From assembly GCA_014382365.1 (NCBI GenBank), contig JACNJW010000018.1, forward strand, positions 1-46,523: 46,523 nucleotides of DNA, given 5' to 3'. This DNA is from SAR324 cluster bacterium. GTDB taxonomy: Bacteria; SAR324; NAC60-12. The notes under the pieces were generated by a model that saw only the letters and a program-made list of their open reading frames with translations, was not told the DNA's origin and searched no databases. A program made the position numbers and the translations under genes. Below are positions 1 to 7,677 of the stretch, piece by piece; the stretch's first letter is position 1, and each line of letters begins with the position of its first letter.

Positions 1-144
1 CAGTTGTTTAGTCCAAGGTGAAGTGGGTGTAGTGTCAGTAGTCGTCGTATTGTCACTACTCTTAGAACCATCATCACTACTTTTACAAGAAATGATGGTG
101 AGACTAAAAAGAAATGTGGAGAGGATGATGAGTAGGTGTTTCAT
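1..144 (-). CDS. Partial lipoprotein, paralogue of the SBBP propeller lipoprotein downstream (cut by window edge)
   Basis: The first 48 codons of a minus-strand gene run off the left edge. They encode a short basic start, a hydrophobic stretch and a lipobox ending IISC (Cys about residue 20). A Ser/Asp/Thr-rich linker follows, then a WTKQL blade start. The last third is almost identical to the N-terminus of the gene at 266-1594 (shared linker DNTTTTDTTPTSPWTKQL), so this is a tandem paralogue, probably also an outer-membrane or surface propeller. The upstream DNA is also similar between the two copies, so the duplication includes the promoter region. The function is unknown and the C-terminus is not visible. 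Confidence 0.75.
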   Translation of the reverse strand, partial: MKHLLIILSTFLFSLTIISCKSSDDGSKSSDNTTTTDTTPTSPWTKQL

Positions 145-206
145 AAGTTTCCTAATTGGTTAGTTTAGGAGAACCTTACATATACCACGATTTGGGGGTA
201 ATTCTC

Positions 207-236
207 AAGGATGTGGGGATTTTACTTGGTGGTATT
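207..236 (+). repeat. Intergenic repeat copy 1 (GGGGATTTTACTTGG family)
   Basis: Core ATGTGGGGATTTTACTTGG in the upstream region of the partial lipoprotein gene. Related copies lie at 1657-1687, 2911-2941 (inverted), 3039-3066, 4478-4510 and 4527-4553. All are intergenic. Confidence 0.6.
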
Positions 237-265
237 TTTGGGGGGTGTTTGTTTTAGAGGGGGGG

Positions 266-1594
266 TTATTGGTTTATACCGGATGAATTGTATTTGACTA
301 GGAAAATGTCAGAACTACCTGAATTTGTATTTCCATCTAATCCTCCATAAGTATAACCAGTCACATAGATATTACCGGAAGAATCAGTTGTAACACCACT
401 TCCCACATCATCTAAATATTCTTCCCCCAGTTGTTCAGTCCATTGTTTTGTTACAGATGAATTGTATTTGACTAGGAAAATGTCAGAACTACCTGAATCT
501 GTATTTCCATCTAATCCTCCTTCAGTGGTACCAGTCACATAGATATTACCTGAAGAATCAGTTGTAACACCTAGACCAGAATCACTAGAAGAAGTACCCA
601 GTTGTTTAGTCCATTGTCTCATACCGGATGAATTGTATTTGACTAGGAAAATGTCAGAACTACCTGAATTTGTATTTCCATGTAATCCTCCACTAGTAAA
701 ACCAGTCACATAGATATTACCTGAAGAATCAGTTGTAACATCTTTTCCCCATTCATCAGAAGAGGTACCCAGTTGTTTGGTCCATTGTCTTATACCGGAT
801 GAATCGTATTTGACTAGGAATATGTCAGAACTACCTAAATCTGTATTTCCATGTAATCCTCTATTAGTACGACCAGTCACATAGATATTACCGGAAGAAT
901 CAGTTGTAATACCGTGTCCAATACTATAACTCCCAAATTGTTTTGTCCATTGTCTTATACCGGATGAATTGTATTTGACTATGAAAGTATTCGAGTTACT
1001 TGAATTTGTATTTCCATCTACTAATCCTCCATCAGTAGAACCAGTCACATAGATATTACCTGAAGAATCAGTTGTAACACCTTCTCCATGATCGTTATAA
1101 ACAGTACCCAGTTGTTCAGTCCATTGTTTTGTTCCAGATGAATTGTATTTAACTAGGAATATGTCCGTATTACCAGAATTAGAATTTCCATCTAATCCTC
1201 CATTAGTAAGTCCAGTCACATAGATATTACCTGAAGAATCAGTTGTAACACCTTGTCCATAATCACGAGAAATAGAACCCAGTTGTTCAGTCCATTGTTT
1301 TGTTCCAGATGAATTGTATTTGACTAGGAATATGTCATTACTACCTGAATTTGTATTTCCATCTAATCCTCCATAGGTTTCACCAGTCACATAGATATTA
1401 CCTGACGAATCAGTTGTAACACCTAGTCCAGAATCACGAGAAATAGAACCCAGTTGTTTAGTCCAAGGTGAAGTGGGTGTAGTGTCAGTAGTCGTCGTAT
1501 TGTCAGTACTCGTTGTACTGTCAGTACTTTTACAAGAAATGAAGATGGAACTAAAAAGAAGAAGTATTGAGAGGATGATGAGTATATGTCTCAT
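266..1594 (-). CDS. Seven-repeat SBBP beta-propeller lipoprotein
   Basis: A 442-residue lipoprotein: hydrophobic N-terminus with lipobox FISC (Cys about residue 21), Thr-rich linker, then seven tandem repeats of about 56 residues. Each repeat contains TTDSSGNIYVTG followed by a DIFLVKYNSSG strand and WT(K/E)QLG. This matches the SBBP (beta-propeller repeat) family, and seven repeats fit one complete seven-bladed ring. Repeats are nearly identical in DNA as well as protein, which suggests recent expansion or gene conversion. A lipid-anchored outer-membrane or surface role is inferred; no binding partner can be read from the sequence. A partial paralogue lies directly downstream at the window edge. 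The start is the ATG preceding the signal peptide. Confidence 0.85.
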   Translation of the reverse strand: MRHILIILSILLLFSSIFISCKSTDSTTSTDNTTTTDTTPTSPWTKQLGSISRDSGLGVTTDSSGNIYVTGETYGGLDGNTNSGSNDIFLVKYNSSGTKQWTEQLGSISRDYGQGVTTDSSGNIYVTGLTNGGLDGNSNSGNTDIFLVKYNSSGTKQWTEQLGTVYNDHGEGVTTDSSGNIYVTGSTDGGLVDGNTNSSNSNTFIVKYNSSGIRQWTKQFGSYSIGHGITTDSSGNIYVTGRTNRGLHGNTDLGSSDIFLVKYDSSGIRQWTKQLGTSSDEWGKDVTTDSSGNIYVTGFTSGGLHGNTNSGSSDIFLVKYNSSGMRQWTKQLGTSSSDSGLGVTTDSSGNIYVTGTTEGGLDGNTDSGSSDIFLVKYNSSVTKQWTEQLGEEYLDDVGSGVTTDSSGNIYVTGYTYGGLDGNTNSGSSDIFLVKYNSSGINQ

Positions 1595-1656
1595 AGATTT
1601 CCTAATTGGTTACTTTAGGAGAACCTTACATATATCAAAACTTGGGGTATTTTACA

Positions 1657-1687
1657 AGAAGGTAGGGGGATTTTACTTGGAGGTATT
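1657..1687 (+). repeat. Intergenic repeat copy 2 (GGGGATTTTACTTGG family)
   Basis: GGGGGATTTTACTTGGAGG core lying upstream of the SBBP lipoprotein at the same relative position as copy 1 upstream of its paralogue. Confidence 0.6.
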
Positions 1688-1688
1688 A

Positions 1689-1735
1689 TTTGTGATAGTT
1701 ATTATTTGACTATTTGTGATAGTTTTGTGATAGTC
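1689..1735 (+). repeat. Three direct copies of TTTGTGATAGT with a nested inverted repeat
   Basis: Copies at 1689-1700, 1713-1724 and 1724-1735. TTTGACTA (1705-1712) and TAGTCAAA (1731-1738) form a perfect 8-bp inverted repeat around the middle copies. This could be an operator cluster or a transcript hairpin; its function is not known. Confidence 0.5.
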
Positions 1736-1942
1736 AAACTTCCACCAGATATATTTTACTTTAGTCCTTCGGTATCACATCGTCAGTAATACCAACGGAT
1801 TGAGAGGTAGGAAAAGGTGTAGATGTAAATGAAAGAGATTCGTTCCCCCTCGTCTCCAGAGTTTTCTTCCATAAGCCCTTGTAATTACACAATAAAATTT
1901 TAAGTCAGGGGTTTATAAAGTATATTTTAGAGACTTAAGTGT

Positions 1943-1974
1943 CTGTTTTAGGTGTCTATCTATAGACAAAACAG
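1943..1974 (+). promoter_or_regulatory. Palindromic leader overlapping the RBS of the integrase-like gene
   Basis: TGTCTAT-CT-ATAGACA (1953-1968) is a perfect 7-bp inverted repeat. It is flanked by CTGTTT (1943-1948) and AAACAG (1969-1974), giving an extended imperfect hairpin. The only SD-like AGG (1973-1975), 4 nt before the ATG at 1980, overlaps its right arm. It could be a repressor operator or a translational switch; this is inference from layout. Confidence 0.4.
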
Positions 1975-1979
1975 GTTAT

Positions 1980-2483
1980 ATGAAGTCTCTAATCAAGTCA
2001 CAGTATTCTTACCTATTTGTATCTTATATTCCCAAAGATTTAAGTAATCACTTGGGTGGTAAAATTAAATTCAGAGTTTCCCTAAAATCTGTTATATTCT
2101 CAGAATCCCAACGACTGTCACAGTCTCTTAGAATTGTGATGGAAAGAATCTATGATGAGATTAGAAAAGATATGAAGTCCTCCCTCACTATTGAAGATGT
2201 GAAAGATATACTCAGGAAGGAGATTAAACGTTCACAGACTCATTCAAACTATTTTTCCTATCTTGGAGTTAATAGAAGAGATAATACATCTATAGGTGAA
2301 GGTTTAAAGACGTTGGACAATGAAGAAGAGAAATTAAACAACAGGAACAAATCTGATTATGATTCTGAGGTAGAGAAAATCTTATTAAAAGAAGGATTTA
2401 AAATTGAGAAAGATAACCTCTATTTCAAAAGACTCTTTAGACGTTCTTTAAGAACCATCAGAGGAGAAATAATGTGGAGATGA
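1980..2483 (+). CDS. N-terminal tyrosine-integrase fragment (DUF6538-like), truncated
   Basis: The 167-residue product starts with YLFVSYIPKDLSNHLG, then a KIKFRVSLKS strand and a Ser/Arg-rich helix. This is the pattern of the N-terminal DNA-binding region (DUF6538-like) of phage-type tyrosine recombinases. The rest is a charged helical segment. No catalytic domain with the Arg-His-Arg-Tyr residues follows in any frame before about 3.1 kb, so it cannot recombine DNA by itself. It could be an integrase remnant or a domesticated DNA-binding protein. The stop overlaps the next small ORF by ATGA, and a palindrome covers its ribosome binding site. Low-GC composition matches the surrounding accessory region. 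Confidence 0.55.
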   Translation: MKSLIKSQYSYLFVSYIPKDLSNHLGGKIKFRVSLKSVIFSESQRLSQSLRIVMERIYDEIRKDMKSSLTIEDVKDILRKEIKRSQTHSNYFSYLGVNRRDNTSIGEGLKTLDNEEEKLNNRNKSDYDSEVEKILLKEGFKIEKDNLYFKRLFRRSLRTIRGEIMWR

Positions 2484-2614
2484 GCAGGATTAATAATTGT
2501 TTGTATCAGTGGTTAGAGAAGAAAGATTTAGACCCGACCAACAAACTAACAGATGATGAATGGGCAGAATTTATAAAACTTCATGAAGATGGTTTTGCAG
2601 AAGAAGGTACATAA
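2480..2614 (+). CDS. Small acidic hypothetical protein, coupled to the integrase-like gene
   Basis: A 44-codon ORF starting in an ATGA overlap with the stop of the integrase-like gene, suggesting translational coupling. The product contains KLTDDEWAEFIKLHEDG and is acidic. The same frame stays open for 31 more codons after the TAA (to the TGA at 2708-2710), encoding a charged helical stretch with KYREVQRLRKLLEDH. The gene may therefore once have been about 76 codons long and been cut by a nonsense mutation. I do not recognise the family. Confidence 0.35.
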   Translation: MSRINNCLYQWLEKKDLDPTNKLTDDEWAEFIKLHEDGFAEEGT

Positions 2615-2910
2615 CTTGGTATATCATTTTTAAGAATTTGGATTTCAGACGGACACCTGGAAAAATATAGAGAAGTACAACGTCTAAGAAAACTTTTAGA
2701 AGATCATTGAATGAAATGACTATACTTACTCCTTACAGAAGGTCTGTAAGGACTGGGAGATTTGAAACCTCACACAAAAGAGGTATTGATTACCCATCTC
2801 TATAACCGGATTGGAAGAAGATTATTAGATGATAGAGTTATATTTTGTCTCAACTTGCAGAAAAAGCGTAAGAACAATACATTTCCAATATGGTAGTTTT
2901 GGTAAAAAAT

Positions 2911-2941
2911 ATATCCTCCCAAGTAGAATCCCCACATTCTG
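2911..2941 (-). repeat. Intergenic repeat copy 3, inverted
   Basis: Reverse complement reads AGAATGTGGGGATTCTACTT, matching copy 4 at 3039-3066 (AGAATGTTGGGATTTTACTT) in opposite orientation about 100 bp away. Confidence 0.6.
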
Positions 2942-3038
2942 TACCTCCATTAATAATTAAAAAAACACCTTAGCACACGGCTTCATTTATGGAGTCCAAT
3001 GTAAACCCAATTTATACCAGTGTGTGGAGTGTTTTACG

Positions 3039-3066
3039 AGAATGTTGGGATTTTACTTGGATGATG
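3039..3066 (+). repeat. Intergenic repeat copy 4
   Basis: AGAATGTTGGGATTTTACTT followed by TCTGACTGTGAAGAATTAAG and GGTCAATC. The same longer block recurs, slightly diverged, at 4478-4553 on the other side of the Asp-box lipoprotein gene. Confidence 0.6.
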
Positions 3067-3093
3067 TCTGACTGTGAAGAATTAAGTGGGGGA

Positions 3094-3139
3094 GGTCAAT
3101 CACACTACTGAGAGTGTGACTGACCTTTCTTGTTTTTGT
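3094..3139 (+). terminator. Rho-independent terminator
   Basis: Stem GGTCAATCACACT (3094-3106) / AGTGTGACTGACC (3113-3125) has 12 of 13 positions paired around a 6-nt loop. It is followed by TTTCTTGTTTTTG. The T-run places it on the plus strand, so it would end transcripts from the integrase-like region. Confidence 0.7.
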
Positions 3140-3189
3140 TTTGAATGGATAATTCTGTGATCCAATTCAAACTTCTTGGAGGTTAGTGG

Positions 3190-4239
3190 TTATTCTGAGA
3201 AGGTGATTCCAGCGAGACTCCCTGTTGCTGCTGCTGATGTTCTATTGTCCCAAGTGGTACCATTGTCTGATGAAGTTAGGATGGTTCCATTCCTTCCAGT
3301 CACTACGAAAGTATTGTTTCCAAAGGCGACCCTGGAAGTATCATCATTTGTAGTTGGACGGGTTGCATTATCCCAAGTAGACCCATTGTCAGTTGATTTT
3401 ACTATGTTTCCATAATCACCAACTGCCATGAAAGTATTGTTTCCAAAGGCGAGTCCATTGAGATAATTTGCATTTGAAATAGTCGCATTATCCCAAGTAG
3501 AACCATTGTCAGTTGATCTAATAATGTGCCCTAATCCACCAACTGCCACGAATGTATTGTTCCCGAAGAAGACTCTCCTGAGACGTTGTGTAGTTGTATT
3601 ATCAGTTGTCGCATTATCCCACGATGCACCATTGTCCGTTGATCTAACAACGTTTCCATTATCACCAACTGCTACAAATGTATTGTTTCCGAATCCAACT
3701 CCCCATAGATTAGCAGTAGTTGAATTATCAGTTGTTGCATTATCCCAAGAAGACCCATTGTCAGTTGATCTCATTATGAATCCTGAATAACTAACTGCAA
3801 CAAAAGTGTTGTTTCCGAATACAACATTAAAGAGATGCTTATTAGTCGCATTATCCCAAGAAGAAATATCGCCAGTTGCATTATCCCAAGTGGTTCCATT
3901 ATCCGTTGATCTAATTATGGTTCCATGTAGACCAACTCCAACGAAGGTATTGTTTCCGAAGGTGACGTCATAGAGAGTATTTGCATTTGGAGAAGTCGCA
4001 TTATCCCAAGTGGTTCCATTATCCGTTGACCTCACAATTCCTCCGTAACCAACTGCCACAAATATTTCAGGATTTGAAGAAGAGGAATTATCTGAAGTAC
4101 TTGTGGAATTATCTGAGGAATCGTCTGAAGATGTGATGGGGGTGGCAGTTGCAGTAGTAGACTCTTCTTTTTCAGAACATGAAGAAACTATTACTGCAAT
4201 GCTGACTATTAGGACAAACCAAGATAATATACTTTTCAT
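3190..4239 (-). CDS. Seven-bladed Asp-box (BNR/Ycf48-like) lipoprotein
   Basis: A 349-residue lipoprotein: signal peptide with lipobox VSSC (Cys about residue 21), then a low-complexity Ser/Thr/Asp linker. Seven repeats follow of FGNNTFVAVG(x)nRSTDNGxxWDNAT. Each contains an Asp box (S-x-D-x-G-x-x-W), a hairpin motif of sialidase/BNR and Ycf48-like beta-propellers. Seven boxes fit a seven-bladed propeller. The DNA encoding the blades is highly repetitive. There is no sign of sialidase catalytic residues, so a binding or scaffolding role at the outer membrane is more likely than an enzymatic one (inference). It parallels the SBBP lipoproteins upstream in architecture but not in repeat family. 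Confidence 0.85.
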   Translation of the reverse strand: MKSILSWFVLIVSIAVIVSSCSEKEESTTATATPITSSDDSSDNSTSTSDNSSSSNPEIFVAVGYGGIVRSTDNGTTWDNATSPNANTLYDVTFGNNTFVGVGLHGTIIRSTDNGTTWDNATGDISSWDNATNKHLFNVVFGNNTFVAVSYSGFIMRSTDNGSSWDNATTDNSTTANLWGVGFGNNTFVAVGDNGNVVRSTDNGASWDNATTDNTTTQRLRRVFFGNNTFVAVGGLGHIIRSTDNGSTWDNATISNANYLNGLAFGNNTFMAVGDYGNIVKSTDNGSTWDNATRPTTNDDTSRVAFGNNTFVVTGRNGTILTSSDNGTTWDNRTSAAATGSLAGITFSE

Positions 4240-4477
4240 ATTATTACTTAAATATAAAATGTTGAAGAAGTAGGATTAAAAAGTCTCAAATTCAAACTAT
4301 TCATTCAAATTGATGTACTCACAAAAACTAAATATTAATCTTCCAAACAGTTCCTAAAACAATATGAAACATTGAGTCTAAGTAAGTCCCCAGATTTATG
4401 TTCGTATTAATGAAAATGAGATACTACAGAGTTATTAAAGGTTTGTCAAACAACAAATAACCATCAATCGGTTTGCT

Positions 4478-4510
4478 TTACAAGGAAGTGGGGAGTTGCT
4501 TGGAGGTTCT
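4478..4510 (+). repeat. Intergenic repeat copy 5
   Basis: TTTACAAGGAAGTGGGGAGT followed by TGCTTGGAGG, a diverged copy closest to copy 2 at 1657-1687. Confidence 0.5.
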
Positions 4511-4526
4511 CTGACTATGTGAAGAA

Positions 4527-4553
4527 TTAGTGGGGGTTACTTGGAGGATCAAT
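4527..4553 (+). repeat. Intergenic repeat copy 6
   Basis: TTAGTGGGGGTTACTTGGAG followed by GATCAATC, next to TCTGACTATGTGAAGAATTA. Together with copy 5 it duplicates the 3039-3100 block. Confidence 0.5.
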
Positions 4554-4690
4554 CTCTCTATAGTGGACCCCAAAAATGAGACAATGTGTAAGGTGTATTT
4601 TCAATCAAATGGAGATACCCAATGGACAGAAATAATCACACCTTAACTCATAACAATAACTGTCCTTGACTTGGGGGCCACTTCAGATTT

Positions 4691-7573
4691 TCACTGTTCA
4701 ACACCATTCACAGTTTTTCCAAGAATGTTTCCGTCTTTGTCATATCCGGTAGTATTCCAGTCTTTACCGTCCCTCATCTCACCAACCCATTTTGAACCAT
4801 CAGGTAAAACCCACTTTCCCTGCCCATGCTGCAGATTGTCCTTCCATTCTCCAATATAACTGTCACCACTTGGCCAGGTCATTGTTCCCTGTCCATGCAT
4901 TTTTCCAATTTTCCATGCTCCACGATACGTTTGTCCTTTCCATTCTCCTGCTCCAAAAGTGAATGTTCCCTGCCCATGCATTTCCCCCATTTTCCATGCT
5001 CCATCATAGCTGTCGCCATTTGACCAAGTCATCGTTCCATTTCCTTGTTTTTTTCCATCTTTGAACTCTCCAACATACTCTGAAGCATCAGTATAAGTCA
5101 TTACTCCCTGACCGTATGGGATTTCCTCCTTATGTTCTCCCTCATACTCGGCTCCATCTCCAAGAGTGAATCTACCCGTTGCTAAAGTCAATTTTGGCTG
5201 AATATTTCCTTTTTCCTTTACTTTAAGTATTTTTGTCATGACGCCATTCTGACTAATGTCTTCTGCCCACATCGCATACTTATACTCAATCAATTTTCCG
5301 TTTTCATCTTCAAACTCCATAAATTCAATATCAAAAACCGGATCCTGGGTAAAAGTGAAATATTCACCGATGTTTTCACCAGTGTCAAACCAATCATCCT
5401 TGTCAGGATTGTCCAGATGAAAACCGTAATTTAGAAACTGTATTTTATCACCAACCTGAATCTTTAAACTCTCCTTATTAAAAAGTGTGCTGCCGAGTTC
5501 ATCATCCGGTCCGGAAAATATTGTTCTAAAGGTTTTTATCGAGTGATTAACGGCCTGGTTTTTTTCATCAAATGTAATTGTGAGCAGTGCTGTATCCGGT
5601 GCATCGTCGCTATATATTTTACCAGTACGGAAGTAGTTTATTTCCGCTACATAAGATGTATAAACTCGATTCTCTTTTTTATACCTTTTATCAAACATCA
5701 GTGGAAGCCACGTCGCCTCTTTTTCTGTGTCGAAGACCACCGAGTACCACATTTTGTTCCAGTGAGGAGTAAAATACTCTCCTGCATTACCAGTCTGATA
5801 TGCTTCAAGTTCTGCAACAACCATAAAATAATTTTCGTTTTCTCCTTCAAATCCGGTTACAATTTCTTCAAAACCAAATAAAGTTGTTACTTTTGCAATG
5901 TTGTTATCTTTAAAAACAGATTTTACTCCAGTAATTTTTCCATTGTCTCCAAGCTCAATAAAAGCCAGCCTTTCCTTAGGAACATCAAATAATGACTCTG
6001 CAGCCAGATCACATTCTGCTTCTGTTTTTAAAGATTCTGAAGAGCCGAGTTCGAGCTGATTAAATTTAACATCCAGTATCTTAAGCTGCTCCTCAAGTGA
6101 GTTGGCTTCCTGATTTAGAATTTCACCTGATTCGTCACCGTCTTCAAGAAGATCTAATTTATCAAGTACTTTGTCCAGATTGTCTCTGAGTTGATTATAT
6201 TTCAACTCCATTGCTCCAGTATCTGCCCGTTCAGGACTCCAGCAAAGATCTTCTGAAGCAGACTCCAGTTCAAGCCCTTCAATTTGAGGGGGGTCCTTGT
6301 CACTGAATAAAAATTGCTGATAAACCGATTCAAATGATAACCAGTTCTGATTCAGTTTATATTGATCAAATTCCTTTCTCTTGTTTTCCGGAGCATCAAT
6401 GGCAATGCCGTGCGCTTGCGGATTTGTACCATCGGTTCTGTTATAAATAACAAACTTATTAACTGCTTGAATGAGTTCAGTCAAGTGTCCGCGTAAAACA
6501 TTGTCATTGGAATCATTTTTTATTTTCTGAGCCCAGTTCTTCAAGTCAATCGAAACCCTGGTTTTTTCTCTTGGCGATTTTCCAAACTCCTGAACTCTGG
6601 CTGAACCGGAAATGATACTGGCTGAAATATCATCTCTCAGCAACAGATTGTTGGTGAAAAATGAAGTCACAGGATTAATTTTTTCAACAGTCTGAGAATA
6701 TTGGCTCAAATCCAATAAGGCTAGTGTTTTTCCTTCAGAATCATAACCGTGTGATTCATTTTTAACAAAGTTATCAATAATTCTTTTTGCAGTTTTCGTT
6801 ATATCCTGATTTCTTGAATACTGTTTGATGAGATTGGTCCAGTTCCAACCATGTCCGGGTTCTGCTTCTTCTGAAGCAAGCATGTAATCTGCAAACGGCT
6901 CAATCACTTTTGCCACTTCCATGGTTGCCATGTGACATGCATCAAACCCAATCAGATCAAACCTTGATAATTTTGATTTTTGAAATGCCTGACTGAATTC
7001 AAGCATGGTGAGCGGGTCTCCGTCAAAATTTTCATCATTTCCAAACCCCTTATAAGTAAAACCGTGATCCCAGAACACCAGCATATTTTGATCGAATGTA
7101 CCGTATTCCTGCTGAAGATATTTCAGGAAAAAACTCAAAGAGCTTTCGTCACCCATGTGGGCTTTAGGGGCATGATATAAATAAGATGCGGAGCTTTCAT
7201 TTCCAAAATTATTATCCTTGTTATCCTTGATTATTTGACTCATATTGGCGATTTTCATCCCTTTCCATCCCTTTTTGGCAGAACCGCCAAAAGCAACAAC
7301 TACTTCCAAACTTTCTTTTTTGGAGAGAGAACGATAGCCTTCAATCAGCTCTTTAAGGTCGGATGTACCTTCCTGATTGTTATCTTCAAGATCGCTACCT
7401 ACCATATACACAGCCAGTAACTTCCTTCCCTGACCGGCTTTTGGAGGTTTAAAATTGTAAGGTGATAATTCTCCGTGTTCTGTTGAATAACCGGTACTGC
7501 CTGCTGTTGAGATAGAGGAATGAATTATTGTGGATAAAAACAAAACAATTATGGCCAGCAATTTCTTTGTCAT
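4691..7573 (-). CDS. Exported clostripain-family (C11) cysteine protease with C-terminal MORN repeats
   Basis: A 960-residue protein with an N-terminal signal peptide. An LLAVYMVGSDLE strand and the catalytic motifs FWDHG (His about residue 170) and GFDACHM (Cys about 212) give the His/Cys dyad of clostripain-type (C11, caspase-fold) peptidases. The middle (about 420-820) includes an acidic coiled-coil-like stretch and an all-beta region. The last about 130 residues are MORN repeats (Y-x-G-x-W/F-x(5)-GxG-x(4)-G pattern): EYEGEHK, EYVGEFKDGKKQGNGTMTW, SYDGAWKMGEMHGQG, TYRGAWKIGKMHGQG, SYIGEWKDNLQHGQG. C11 enzymes cleave after basic residues; MORN repeats usually mediate membrane or protein contact. 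The combination suggests an envelope-associated protease (inference). Confidence 0.85.
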   Translation of the reverse strand: MTKKLLAIIVLFLSTIIHSSISTAGSTGYSTEHGELSPYNFKPPKAGQGRKLLAVYMVGSDLEDNNQEGTSDLKELIEGYRSLSKKESLEVVVAFGGSAKKGWKGMKIANMSQIIKDNKDNNFGNESSASYLYHAPKAHMGDESSLSFFLKYLQQEYGTFDQNMLVFWDHGFTYKGFGNDENFDGDPLTMLEFSQAFQKSKLSRFDLIGFDACHMATMEVAKVIEPFADYMLASEEAEPGHGWNWTNLIKQYSRNQDITKTAKRIIDNFVKNESHGYDSEGKTLALLDLSQYSQTVEKINPVTSFFTNNLLLRDDISASIISGSARVQEFGKSPREKTRVSIDLKNWAQKIKNDSNDNVLRGHLTELIQAVNKFVIYNRTDGTNPQAHGIAIDAPENKRKEFDQYKLNQNWLSFESVYQQFLFSDKDPPQIEGLELESASEDLCWSPERADTGAMELKYNQLRDNLDKVLDKLDLLEDGDESGEILNQEANSLEEQLKILDVKFNQLELGSSESLKTEAECDLAAESLFDVPKERLAFIELGDNGKITGVKSVFKDNNIAKVTTLFGFEEIVTGFEGENENYFMVVAELEAYQTGNAGEYFTPHWNKMWYSVVFDTEKEATWLPLMFDKRYKKENRVYTSYVAEINYFRTGKIYSDDAPDTALLTITFDEKNQAVNHSIKTFRTIFSGPDDELGSTLFNKESLKIQVGDKIQFLNYGFHLDNPDKDDWFDTGENIGEYFTFTQDPVFDIEFMEFEDENGKLIEYKYAMWAEDISQNGVMTKILKVKEKGNIQPKLTLATGRFTLGDGAEYEGEHKEEIPYGQGVMTYTDASEYVGEFKDGKKQGNGTMTWSNGDSYDGAWKMGEMHGQGTFTFGAGEWKGQTYRGAWKIGKMHGQGTMTWPSGDSYIGEWKDNLQHGQGKWVLPDGSKWVGEMRDGKDWNTTGYDKDGNILGKTVNGVEQ

Positions 7574-7621
7574 TTTTCTTCCTGATGAAGGTTAATGATG
7601 TTGAAAATATACCTAAAACCA

Positions 7622-7648
7622 CGTCATTTCGAACGGAGTGCGAGATCT
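7622..7648 (+). repeat. CGTCATTTCGA-type dispersed repeat, short copy
   Basis: CGTCATTTCGAACGGAGTGC with GAGATCT belongs to the widespread GTCATTxCGAGCGxAGxGAGA intergenic repeat type. It lies upstream of the C11 protease gene. Confidence 0.5.
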
Positions 7649-7677
7649 TTTATAATGCGGATATCTTAAATTATATT

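Larger units (their letters stand above)
1595..1979. other. Intergenic, 385 bp: duplicated promoter region, repeats and integrase leader
   Basis: The part next to the lipoprotein (1595-1690) repeats the DNA upstream of the partial paralogue, including TTTCCTAATTGGTTA and AGGAGAACCTTACATATA. It then holds repeat copy 2, an iterated TTTGTGATAGT block and the palindromic leader of the integrase-like gene. No coding potential is seen. Confidence 0.6.
2615..3189. other. Intergenic, about 575 bp: coding remnants, inverted repeat pair and terminator
   Basis: Holds the post-stop continuation of the small ORF (to 2710). A second open stretch without a clear start ends at the TAG near 2892 and encodes RIGRRLLDDRVIFCLNLQ. 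Then come an inverted and a direct copy of the GGGGATTTTACTTGG repeat and a strong hairpin terminator. This looks like decayed accessory DNA. Confidence 0.4.
4240..4690. other. Intergenic, 451 bp, with repeat copies 5 and 6
   Basis: Contains the upstream region of the Asp-box lipoprotein gene and two close copies of the GGGGATTTTACTTGG family. No credible ORF or RNA gene is seen. The part next to the protease gene shows no clear terminator. Confidence 0.5.

Noticed and set aside
266..1594. Tandem repeats as CRISPR or satellite DNA
   Set aside because: They are in-frame coding repeats of about 56 residues in one beta-propeller ORF.
1837..1860. Sequence resembling the 3' end of a tRNA/tmRNA (GATTCGTTCCCCCTCGTCTCCA) near the integrase-like gene
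   Set aside because: The would-be T-stem does not pair and no matching 5' half is nearby, so I cannot call a tRNA or att site.
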